From the NCBI GenBank assembly GCA_019217005.1, contig JAHBNG010000155.1, positions 1-31,471 on the forward strand: a stretch of DNA of 31,471 nucleotides. Direction: 5' to 3'. Under the pieces are notes generated by a model that was not told where the DNA came from, made no database searches, and worked only from the letters and a program-made list of their open reading frames with translations. The DNA comes from Chloroflexi bacterium TSY (GTDB lineage Bacteria; Chloroflexota; Anaerolineae; Caldilineales; Caldilineaceae). This document shows positions 17,109 to 26,474 of the stretch, one piece after another; within the stretch, counting starts at the first letter, position 1, and the number at the start of each line of letters is the position of its first letter. The position numbers and the translations under genes are program-made.

Positions 17109-18702
17109 CTATTCGTTCACTCCCCGACACATCAATTGGCTACAATCAACCCCCTCAGCCTGTTTTGGATTCTCCGCCACATATTGCGCGCAGAAGTCGG
17201 GGGTGGTTCATTTTAGCTGGATAGATAGGTTTACACTTTTAGAAACAGAAAGAACGTTTATATTCTCTGATTTCGCCGGTTCTCAGAGAGAAAACGGTCT
17301 CATATAGATTTTTGTCTATATATCAAAAGTGTAAACCTAATTTTGAACCACCCCAGAAGTCGCAGGTCATATTGGGCATGGGGTAACGGCCACCATCAAA
17401 GCCGAGCATTGACACCCCCGACTGGTCGTGAGGAACCCGGCCATCATCATGGATCTTTCCGTCACTATCGTGGAGGTGGAAGAAGCCGTTGTTGGACCAC
17501 ATGTATTCAACCGCGTAGCGCAATGGTCGCGGTGGTTCATCGGTCGAGGAGTTGCGCTCTTCATAGCTGAGGCTCATCATACCCATATTTTCATGTAGCC
17601 AAACACGCCCAATGTTCTCTTCTAAGACGCTATAGGTTTCCAGAGCGCGGGAGAAGGGCCAGTAGTAGAGCCGCCACATGTATTCATCATCATTGCTGAT
17701 CAGGATACGGTTGGTCGGGTATTCACAGTGGCTCCATTGGCCATCAGTGTCAAGTGGGTAGTTAGAGACGAGTTTGGTCCCGTCCAGCGTCTCTAACCCA
17801 GCGGGAAAGTCCATGACTACTTCGCCAGGAACTGTTTTGTGAAGCGGTGTATGGAAAGGATAACGCCGTGAATTATCTTCCCAGATCCAGATGCCCACCT
17901 GATCGAAAAGCGCATCCAAATTGGCCCCCAAGCCCTCGGTCTCTTCAAACCACTGCCAGCCGGTGGCTGGATGGATGTGCATAAGCCCCATGCCAAACCA
18001 GTTGCTGTGCCCCATGTGAATACCAAAATGGGGATAGACGTTGTCGATGTGGTTGCCTTCCCAGACCCGCGGTCCCACATAATAGGGCTGCTCGTCGTCA
18101 GGAACGACGGCCACGGCTTGTTGATAGCCCGGAATGCCGGGGCTGCAGCGATCTTCGCTGTCCATCTCTTCTTCGGTCATGTTGTTGCCGACCGCCAGGA
18201 GGGGACGATCGTGAATCATGGTCATATCCAGGGCCTTACCCTTGTAGAAGATAGAGATGGCATAGTGGATGTGGTCACCGTGGAGTGGACGCAGCAGTAT
18301 CTTCAAATCGTCATTGGCCGCAATTCCTTGATCAGCCAGCGTTCGCGAACCATTGGCTTTGGAATTCACGTGGTAGGCCGGATCGCGGTCCATATGGGTG
18401 AGCGCTGCTCCATCGCCGTTGACACTAACTAAGCTGGCGCTGCTACGATAGAGGGAGAGATATTCGTGTTTGACGCCAACCTTTTCGGCGACGACTTGGG
18501 CTAGTTCCCCACCGGTTTGGGATCCATCATAGGGGACAGTAAAGTCGGCAGGGAAACGACCAGAAAGATGGATAAAGAGGTTGCCATTTGGCTCGTTGTC
18601 CTGGGCATTGGTGACGCGTAGGGTAATAAAGATAGTAAGGGTTGCGACATTGATCAACAGAAGTGCCGCAAGCACAGGTCTGGTTAACTTGGATCGAAAC
18701 AT
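17109..18702 (-). pseudogene. Exported His-rich protein of unknown family, interrupted by a MITE near its 3' end
   Basis: The product starts at 18702 with AAAGGAGA 5 bp upstream and has an N-terminal signal or anchor (LAALLLINVATLTIFITLRV). The rest is extracellular-type sequence, rich in His, Trp and Tyr, with clusters such as LHGDHIHYAISIFYKG, GIHMGHSNWFGMGLMHIHPA and VWLHENMGMM. That suggests metal binding, but I recognise no family. The frame now ends at 17323 with ten residues read from the inserted MITE (17200-17354). Removing the MITE and one 8-bp duplication continues the frame from MTCDF into CAQYVAENPKQAEGVDC and on to a stop at 17109, giving 476 aa. Those lost 27 residues contain three of the Cys. 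It lies 89 bp downstream of the LamG gene. Confidence 0.8.
17200..17354. mobile_element. 155-bp MITE with an 8-bp target duplication
   Basis: The ends are GGGGTGGTTCA (17200-17210) and TGAACCACCCC (17344-17354). The repeats extend inward to AGGTTTACACTTTT on both sides, the left with a short insertion. AGAAGTCG flanks it at 17192-17199 and 17355-17362. The interior holds TTCTCTGA/TCAGAGAA pairing and no gene. It sits inside the coding sequence of the His-rich protein. Confidence 0.9.
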
Positions 18703-18791
18703 GAAAGTCTCCTTTTGTATTCCCCAACTGGCAGAGCGGTAACCTCATAGGCCACCTCTTCTACATCGAGGCAGATTGCTTTATTAATTGC

Positions 18792-19817
18792 CTATTTAAG
18801 CTGAGCAATGATCGTGAAGGTGGCGTCAACCGCATACGGATGTGAATAATCGTCAAATGTATTACGCAGCCCAGCACTGTAGTCCACATGTACCTTGCAT
18901 TTATTCGCACTATCTATGCGAGGCAAAGCAAGCGTAACGCCTGCTTGTCCAAAGTTGTGGTCACCGCTTACATAGCGCAGATCCCAGGCGTTTAGCACGG
19001 CGGTGGCTTGTAGAACTTCGCGTTCAAATTCAATGGTCTCTGATCCGTGCAGACGCCCTTTATCATGTACTTTCTGGATGTCAACTCTTTTGAATTCAAG
19101 ATGAGATGAACTATCCTGATCAGGGTGCAACGGACAATCAGGCGCGTCCACAAGCACAGCATGATAAACCGTCCCATGATTTTTGTTGCCAGAAAGGTCA
19201 TGCGCCTTGCCGTCTACGACCTGGTCCAACGGCCAATAGCCCACCAGTCCCTGCTCTTCACCAGTTAGACGTTGGTGCATGGTGGCTTTGAGTGCCTGCA
19301 CCGTGCGCGCTCTCTTCCAGATGCGAACTTCGGCAATTTGCCCTTTGAACCCGCGCATAGTGCCGCTCGTATTCCCGATAAAAAGCGGGTCATCCGTTGT
19401 TGTGCCCTGATCGGTTGTATCGATCTTTTGCGTATCCAGCTCACCATTGAGGTATATGGAAAGTGCCTCACTATCCTTGACGAAGGCGAAATGTTCGAAT
19501 TTATCGGTCGCTACTGGCCGTGAAGAGCGCAGTTGACACTCAAATCCTTTACCAACGTAATCGCGTCGCCGTGCAAATAGGTGCAGATCTTGACAGTAGA
19601 CCCGAATGCAATAAGGGGAATTTCCGTATTTCGTCTCGTGCCACATGTCGATAATCGAATTTTCGCGAATAGTAGGCAGATGCTTTTTAGGCTGCTCGGG
19701 CGCACTCTTAGCCCACACTTCAATTGTGAAATCCTCGTTGTAGTCAAAATCGAAGATATCTGCGTGGGGAATCTCGACGCGAGCCTGATCGCCATCAAAC
19801 TGTAATACTTTGGTCAT
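18792..19817 (-). CDS. LamG-fold (concanavalin A-like) protein with a C-terminal beta domain
   Basis: A 341-aa protein. Residues about 1-205 form a LamG/laminin-G-like jelly roll: MTKVLQFDGDQARVEIP start, DFTIEVWAKS, FEHFAFVKDSEALSIYLNGE, PLFIGNTSG, FKGQIAEVRIWKRART, and the closing GLVGYWPLDQVVDGKAHDLS. Residues about 235-341 are a second beta-rich domain I do not recognise. There is no signal peptide, although neighbours are exported. The start has an AGAGAGAG stretch upstream. This fold binds glycans or proteins; the ligand is unknown. It lies between the amine oxidase and the His-rich protein genes, on the same strand, behind a 313-bp hairpin-rich gap. Confidence 0.85.
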   Translation of the reverse strand: MTKVLQFDGDQARVEIPHADIFDFDYNEDFTIEVWAKSAPEQPKKHLPTIRENSIIDMWHETKYGNSPYCIRVYCQDLHLFARRRDYVGKGFECQLRSSRPVATDKFEHFAFVKDSEALSIYLNGELDTQKIDTTDQGTTTDDPLFIGNTSGTMRGFKGQIAEVRIWKRARTVQALKATMHQRLTGEEQGLVGYWPLDQVVDGKAHDLSGNKNHGTVYHAVLVDAPDCPLHPDQDSSSHLEFKRVDIQKVHDKGRLHGSETIEFEREVLQATAVLNAWDLRYVSGDHNFGQAGVTLALPRIDSANKCKVHVDYSAGLRNTFDDYSHPYAVDATFTIIAQLK

Positions 19818-19836
19818 AATGCTCTCTCTTTGTGCT

Positions 19837-20020
19837 TATCCGAAAAGTTCTGTGACGATCTATTTTCGCTCGCGAAACTGGTCGAACTCGCAAGCACTTT
19901 TCGGATAGGCCCTTAACGGATCAACATCGACAATTTTGTGTCGATATGCAATGGATGGTTGAGGGCCGCCGCAAGGCCCTTGTTTGGGCCGACGGTCTGC
20001 ACAATTGCAGGCCCAAACAA
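19837..20020 (-). other. Cluster of four hairpins upstream of the LamG gene
   Basis: In the 313-bp gap I see four perfect stems in a row: TATCCGAAAAGT (19837-19848) with ACTTTTCGGATA (19896-19907); ATCGACA with TGTCGAT (19926-19945); AGGGCC with GGCCCT (about 19962-19980); and TTGTTTGGGCC (19980-19990) with GGCCCAAACAA (20010-20020). No protein gene is supported. The set may end the amine oxidase message, regulate LamG translation, or be a decayed repeat element. Confidence 0.6.
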
Positions 20021-20130
20021 ATAGATTCTTAGGTATTATCACGTTTGTTATCAATACGTCGTCGGTCCGTCATTGGTCATTCGTCCTATCTACCAGGGAC
20101 TATAGACCAATGAGCAATAATTTGATTTGT

Positions 20131-22061
20131 CTATTGACCGTGCCCTTGGGTAACTTTGAACGTATTGGGCGCCTGGAGTTCCGCTGGAATCTCCGACTCG
20201 GATTTCAGACCCGTGATCAGCTCAATCACATGTTCGGCTGACATCATGGCTCCCTCTTGCCAACCAGGTAAAGTCGACGCCTGATCACCCACGATGTAAA
20301 AACGCCTATCTGGCTTCAGTAATTCGCGGTAATAGATGTGGTCGCTCGTTCCCCTTCCCCAACTGGGCCAGGCTCCCGCCATATATGGCACATTCTGCCA
20401 GGCAATGGATAATCCTAGCTCGGTCGGCACAATGGTATTGTTGTTGAATTCATCGTGTAATTTGGCCCCGCCTTCCTTGGCGATTTCCAGCCGTTCTGCA
20501 AGACCTTTCTTGCCAAAGTCAGTCGCATTTTGGTGACCACTGCCATCATGAATATAGGCCCCAGTAAGCGTACCCTTCTGCTTGAAATAGTCGTTCGAGG
20601 GATACCAGATTTGCTCAATGATGTCATCGGTCCAACTGATGCCACCGTAGATCTCGTATTTATCTGATTCCCAAAAACGCGTATTTGTCTGCCAACCAAC
20701 CTTGCAAGAGGATGCGAATTTGGCGTTGTTGACCGCTTTAGCGAAATTATCACTAAAGTTGTTTTCAATTTTGGCGAGGATCGGACAAGGAATGTTGCTG
20801 ATGCAGTAGTCGGCGCGTTTGGTCATCTGATCTTGTCCATCCCTGTACTGAACCACCACATGATCGTCTTCCACCTGAATCCGGTCGACCGGCGCATTGT
20901 AGGTAATTAGATGCCCCACCTTACGTAGGAAGCCCTTGACGATCATATCCATGCCGCCGGCCGGCTGAAAGAGAGTCGGTTGCCACTCAAACTCAAGAGG
21001 GTCATAGAAGCTTTCATTCCAAAACTTGGATTCCAGTAGCTCATTCAGGGGAAGACGTTGAGGGATCTGGCAGTTGGTGAAGACATTGGGTGTGGGTCTC
21101 CCTTCGCCGTCGACCGCACAGCCACTCCGTGTCGATCCATCGTACTTGTTTGTCTCCTTATTCAGGGGGCCAAAGGATTCCAACAGTTCGATCAGCATGA
21201 TTCTTTCATCAATGTCCGTCACCAGCGTATCCAATGCACCCTGATCGACGGCTTTGGCCAACAGTTCGGCGATGTATCCACGGGTATCGTTTTTAATCTG
21301 GCGGTAGATCTGCGGCTTCCCATCAAATGATTGACTGGATTGAAATAGATTGCCGGTGGTGTTCATGATGTACGGTTCCAGCGCCACGTTCAGTTCCTGG
21401 CAGTATCAGTAGATCCAAATTTCAGGTTTTGAGAGAGAATTCTGGCTAAACAGTTGACATAAATACAAATTTGCCGGTCGATATCTAGTTTTTGCGTTAG
21501 ATTTGGGCGATTTTCAGATATGAAATAGGTTGTTTTCTGTAACCGAAATCTGAATAAATGACTCCAAAATCCCTGCAATCTCGACTGAAAATCGCCAAAA
21601 ACGCCAAATTTGGATCTACTGAGTATCCCAAGACGCGGCGATGGTGGTAAGGCAGCCGCCCCGGTCCCAAGTTTAGATACAGGCTGCTATCGAACCGACA
21701 CTCCTGGTGGGTGGTACCGTGCTCGTCGCTGACTTCGGTCACCACATCGCCACGACGGGCGCTGAAGTTGCGCCCACCAGCCCGCGAGGTGGCTTCTAAG
21801 ATTTCCCACCCGATAGCCGGATTGAGAGAGCAGATAGGCTGCGGTTAATCCACCGATACCGGCTCCCAGAATCAGCACGGACTCACCCACGCCCTGCGCC
21901 TGACTGACTCTGGGCGGGCCAGCCCAAGCGGTTGGTTTGTTGAGCATTCCCAGGGCCGTCATGGTTTCATAGAGTGCGACAGCCCCACCCGCCATGCCGA
22001 TGCTGGTGAGAAATTGACGGCGAGTCCAGCCTTGGTTCGATTTTTGTGTGTTTTGAGGCAT
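20131..22061 (-). pseudogene. Tat-exported flavin amine oxidase, broken by a frameshift and a MITE
   Basis: The N-terminus from 22061 has a twin-arginine signal (WTRRQFLTSIGMAGGAVAL) and the FAD-binding start LILGAGIGGLTAAYLLSQSG. The frame slips at a GGG run (plus-strand CCC 21805-21807). Removing one base gives RVEILEATSRAGGRN, the normal continuation. A 215-bp MITE (21407-21621) then interrupts the frame; excising it with one AGTAT copy gives LGYCQELNVALEPYIM. The remaining 418-codon frame carries the substrate domain and the C-terminal FAD motif RRFYIVGDQASTLPGWQEGA. The family oxidises primary or amino-acid amines, releasing H2O2 and ammonia; the substrate is unknown. AAGGAAAAG precedes the start. 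It lies 117 bp downstream of the multicopper oxidase. Confidence 0.88.
21407..21621. mobile_element. 215-bp MITE with a 5-bp target duplication
   Basis: Terminal repeats CAGTAGATCCAAATTT and AAATTTGGATCTACTG are perfect over 16 bp. Inner arms GGCGATTTTCAG (21506-21517) and CTGAAAATCGCC (21585-21596) also pair. AGTAT flanks it at 21402-21406 and 21622-21626. It is non-coding and inserted in the amine oxidase gene. Its ends are unlike the MITE at 17200, so it is a different family. Confidence 0.9.
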
Positions 22062-22088
22062 GTTCTTTTCCTTATTTATGATAAAGTA

Positions 22089-22172
22089 TTTCTCAGAAAG
22101 TTTTCGGAAGTAGACCGGCGCTCTCTCTGACGAAAAAGGCGGAGATTCACCAGTCTATCTCCGAAAACTTCT
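22089..22172 (-). other. Stem-loop between the multicopper oxidase and amine oxidase genes
   Basis: AGTTTTCGGAAGTAGAC (from about 22098) pairs with GTCTATCTCCGAAAACT (ending about 22170), one position bulged, in the 117-bp gap. It begins just after the multicopper oxidase stop on the minus strand. It may be an attenuator or processing signal between the two genes. Confidence 0.5.
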
Positions 22173-22178
22173 TGTCGT

Positions 22179-24687
22179 TTATTTGGGAGGCGGCGGGGGA
22201 ACCAGTTGATTTATAGGCGGAATTGGAATACCTTCCAATGTCAAGTTTGAACTATACATTGTCGTCACGCTTGGCTGGGCGTATGCGTCAGGGTTTGCCA
22301 AGGTCATCGCAGGAACATAGTTGGCTCGGTCCTGGATCAATGGCGGCACTACTTCTACCGCCTGCATCATGCCCCAATCTTCATGTTGCAAAAGGTGGCA
22401 GTGGTTGACAAAATCGCCCGCAAAATCGGGGAAACGTGAGCGGAAGATGACCCGCCCCCCATTGCGAGGAAGGCGCACCGAGTCTTGCCAACGTGGTTGT
22501 TTACCGGGTAAGAGTTCATTACCCTTCGAATCCTTAATGCTGATCACCCAGTACGGATTTTGATGGATATGGAAGACATGGTCGGCCGCCGTTACGGCTG
22601 CTACTAGGCCCGTTGGAGGCGTGGCAGGCAAGGGTTGCCCATATGTATAGTGCTTTGTATCCGTCAGAATCGTCATTGATGTATTCCATACTGTCCACTC
22701 TTCTGCCGTTCCTAAGACCATTGTGGGTCCGATATCATTCGGGTTAAACTTCTTCCCATTAATGGCCATACTGTTGTAGTCCGGTAGCGGCACTTTTCTG
22801 GCTGGAGGATAGGGATATCCGGTCGCAGCCCCTCCCCAACCAGAGTAGGTAATCACGCGAGTGCGGTACATGTCAGTTGTCACCGTATGACCTTGTGTAC
22901 TGCGAATAGCAGCCTCGGCGCGCGTAAGTTTGATTTCATCAGCCCCGATTGGCCTCAGGCTATATGGTACTGTGATCGATGCCAGACTAGCCCGAATGTC
23001 GGTCAGTGTATGGGTTTGTGTAACAGGCGTTCCCGTAACAACCAGTGTTGCCATGATCACGGTTGCTGGAGGTGCGACATCTCTAGCATCGGGTATTCCC
23101 TCGGCGATAAGACTAAAGACCTTCGGCCCATTACCATTCAGCAGGGGGGCCTGGAACAAAAAGTCGGCTCGATTAGCCGGTGATAGATTCGTTGATGTGA
23201 CGGACTTGGTGGTATAGATATTGGTGCCATTTTGTTCTTCGACTAGGGTGATGCCGTCAAATGCGAGCAGATCAATCTGTTGGGTTGCCGTCAGAATGGG
23301 TGATGCCGTATAAATATCTGAGCCAGCGACGGTGCGAGTGATATGGTTTTCTACAACGATGAACTTAATAAACCCTCTGCCATCGACACTGCCATTTAGC
23401 AACCGCCAGCGCTCAATTGCGCCGGGTTTCATAACGATAGTAGGCGCCGGACCCGGGTTTAGGCCTTGACCATTCACGGTCGGCTGTGGCGTCTTTGCTC
23501 CTCCACCTCTACCCACTTCTTTCTGTTACTGCTTTGAAAAGATTCTGGAACAGGATACGGCGTTCCTTGTACTCTCTGATATCCTGCTTGAGAAGGGTAT
23601 CCACGTTGCCTTCTACAATCAGGAAACCAGCCATGCCACCTGCCACCTGATCATAGGTAGCCCCATGCGCATGAGGGTGATACCAAAACGTGCCGGGGTA
23701 GTGGGTTTCGGCACCCGCTGATTTTCCCAGCCGAAACTCAAAGTTCGCAAAGTAATTGGCTTCATTGCTGCATAAAGGCCAGTTGATGCCCGATGCACGC
23801 CGCCGCTGATAATCCTCTTTTGGAATAATTCACAGCAAGACATTATCGGAATGAGTGCCATTGCCATTGACGCCGGGTGCGACGTGGAGTCCGTGGGTGT
23901 GGAGGTTCGTGGTATGCTGCTGATGGGGACCGTTGACGTGGAGCGGTAGTTCCCAATCCTTAATTGTTGTTGTTACTGCACCGCCAGCATTGACGCCGCA
24001 TAGAACGGGCGTTCGCATATTAGGGGGTCGCATATCGGGATAGGTAATGAGCCCAGTCACCGAAATAGCTTGCCCTGATGGTAATGGATAGACCGGTATG
24101 GGCGTAAGACCCGTAATCTTGTCTCTTGGAACCATCGTACAAAATGTACGTGATGATGGGTGGTTGAGCGCCCAATACGTGCCGTCATTGCCAGAGAGTT
24201 CGTTAAAGAGGGTCACTTTTAAGACGGCGTCGCCCGTTATAATGACAGTAGGACCGGGAACGGGATTCGTATAGCCCGCAACATTGCTATGCCAGCCGAA
24301 GAAGCCTGTCGCACCTGATGGCGTTTCAGTTGCGGTCAAAATCAGGGTCTGTTGTGTGTCAGTGAATACACCCGGCTCTGTCCACGTTTCGCTGGCATCT
24401 ACGTTGATTGTGTATGGTTTGTTCGGTGCTACTTGAACGGCAAGCTGTGACGATGATTCAGCATCGAAGACCCTATGTACGGCTTTGATATCAACGCGTA
24501 CATTGGTGGCTGCTTGTACAGTTTGCGTACTGCTTTGGGTAATGCTTGTGATCAGCATAGCCATCGCTCCCCAGGCAAAAACTGCGATCATTAGCGTGGC
24601 TTTCAAAAACCTACGATAGCGGACGTTGTGCTTTCTCTTTGGGACCTGGGACTGTACTACCTGGTCAAATTCGTTTTTGTGAGACAT
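22179..24687 (-). pseudogene. Multicopper oxidase, one nonsense codon and one frameshift
   Basis: An exported multicopper oxidase of about 835 codons, anchored by an N-terminal hydrophobic segment (ATLMIAVFAWGAMAMLITSI). All four copper motifs are visible in order: NLHTHGLHV, GTFWYHPHAHG, VFHIHQNPYWV and FVNHCHLLQHEDWGMM. The start at 24687 has AAAGGAACC upstream. A TGA at 23830-23832 follows SDNVLL; the frame then continues as IIPKEDYQRRRASGINWP, and CGA to TGA would be the simplest origin. A second break is at a GGG run (plus-strand CCC 23512-23514), where one base less joins VTERSG to RGGGAKTPQPTVNGQG. Homologues oxidise metals, phenols or bilirubin; the substrate is unknown. All catalytic residues remain encoded. 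Confidence 0.88.
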
Positions 24688-24745
24688 ATGGGTTCCTTTT
24701 TTGGGTACATTGGTGTTCTTATCATATACCGCAGACAGAAGTAGA

Positions 24746-24770
24746 CTGATGACAAGGATCTTTTCATCAG
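24746..24770 (-). other. Hairpin in the multicopper oxidase mRNA leader
   Basis: CTGATGA (24746-24752) pairs with TCATCAG (24764-24770), loop 11 bases. It lies between the four-codon leader frame (24784-24798) and the oxidase start. Confidence 0.45.
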
Positions 24771-24783
24771 AACCGCAGAAACC

Positions 24784-24798
24784 TTATTCTGGATCCAT
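24784..24798 (-). other. Four-codon leader frame (MDPE-stop) with a very strong ribosome-binding site
   Basis: On the minus strand AAAAAAGGAGGTTTCACATG places a near-perfect Shine-Dalgarno 6 bp before an ATG, but the frame is only ATG GAT CCA GAA TAA. It is 97 bp upstream of the oxidase start and in the same frame. The oxidase has its own weaker site, so this may be a regulatory leader peptide or a relic start whose frame was closed by the TAA. Confidence 0.5.
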
Positions 24799-24838
24799 GT
24801 GAAACCTCCTTTTTTGAGTTTTTTGTGGCGATAGATTC

Positions 24839-24916
24839 ATGCTACACGCAAACCGTCAAGAGTTCGTCAAGCAAATCGTCAATTCATTCGTTGATTCTCG
24901 TCAACGCAATCGTCAA
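24839..24916 (-). promoter_or_regulatory. SARP-type promoter for the multicopper oxidase operon
   Basis: Plus-strand GTCAA starts at 24855, 24866, 24878, 24900 and 24912, that is TTGAC repeats on the minus strand at pitches 11, 12, 22 and 12. The 22-bp gap holds a GTTGA word near the skipped position. The last repeat is followed after 10 bp by TAGCAT (24839-24844). The layout equals that at the other two promoters. Transcription would begin near 24832, leaving a leader of about 145 bases. Confidence 0.7.
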
Positions 24917-26474
24917 TTAGGCACCCTGATGATCTCGCCAGACGCATCGATCTCAATGACTTGTCCATCCGCTAATTCCTTGGTCGCCGACTCCGTATCC
25001 ACAACGCAAGGAATCCCCAATTCTCGACAAACGATGGCGGCGTGGGATAAGAGTCCCCCTTCGTTCGTGATCACCGCAGCACTTTTGGAAATCAAGTCGA
25101 TCATGCTGGGTTGGGCCATCTCGGTCACCAGAATGTCGTCTTCTTGGAAGGATGAGCGCCCTTTCTGCACACTGTCAATGTCATTGCAGTGAATGATGCG
25201 GGCTGTACCACGAACCGTCCCCGGACTGGCTACAATGCCCGAGAGTGTATCTGCGTTTTGCGCACCAATTTTTTGGTTGTACAGATCAAGCGCTGGCTGC
25301 CCCTCAACGAGTTGGATTTGGTCACCCTGGATGTGCCACAAGCACCCGATTGTGCGGCTGCTTCTTGTCGTCGCGGACACTTGTCGGCCTTCAAGGAGCA
25401 GGGTCTTGATGTCATTCACGCAGTAACAGGTCATCAGATCCGCGACCGACTCGCCACTTCTTCTGGCAATCTCTTCGAAGAATGGAATCAGGAAAAAGCC
25501 AATCCCGGCCCATCCGCGCTTGATGCGCATCCTGGACAAAGAGAGTCTGTGCATGAGTCCAACAAGGTCGCGTAAGGCGGGATAGCGCTCCAAGATCTGT
25601 TCCTGCATTTGCTGCAACGCGGTTTTGTCCCGGCCAGCGCGTGCTGACCAATTGTCCTCGAACCCAGCCCGGGCTTGATGATAGAGATCGTGCATGACTG
25701 AAAGAACTTGCTCTGTTGTGTGGAGATTCAACGCTAGGTACGGGTACTTTCGAACGTGTTTCAGGATTGCTTCCGACGAATATTCCTGCTGCAGTACCTT
25801 TCTCCAGTCAGCTTGCTCCTCTTCCATGACATCAGGCTCCACTGTCTGCAATGAGGTGAAAAGCTCGTCCAACGGCAAGACTTGGCGTAGTTTTTCTTCC
25901 AGGTGATTGGTGACCAATGCACTGCTGCAAGAATAGAGACCAATCGCCTGACAATAGAAACGCATGGCGTCTTCAAAGAAGGTCGCGAGTTGTCCCGAAT
26001 TCATCTGACGGAAGTTGGCGCGTGCGAGTGACGAGAAGTACTGCTCTTGTTCGTAGTAAAACTGATCGGCTTTATCGACCAGAGATTCAATCTCGGCTAG
26101 CGTAGGCTGAAATTGTTCAACATCTTGCTTGCTGATATGGTATTCATAGACTGATCCAATTTTGGCGTAGAAAAGATCTTGGAACGCCCATAGCGTGTGA
26201 GCGGCATATGCATCTGGCAACAATCTTGCTCTTGTCTCCAAGCCCAACTCCATGGTCCACATTGGTTCAACCGTGGACCAGATATACTTGTAATGACTCA
26301 CGGTCTTGTTCTGCCGGTGATGACCGACAGCTGTGATAGGCCGACACTGTAAAAGGTATAGCCAGCCATTGTAAATCGCCCACTCAATATCAACGGCACA
26401 GCCAAAAATTTCTTCCAACCTTATGGCTGTTTGCGATAGCTGTTTGATCTGGATATTGGACAAGGAATATTTGA

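Noticed and set aside
24700..24770. 36-aa minus-strand frame starting MKRSLSSVYF just upstream of the oxidase
   Set aside because: It has no ribosome-binding site and overlaps the leader hairpin and the oxidase start in another frame.
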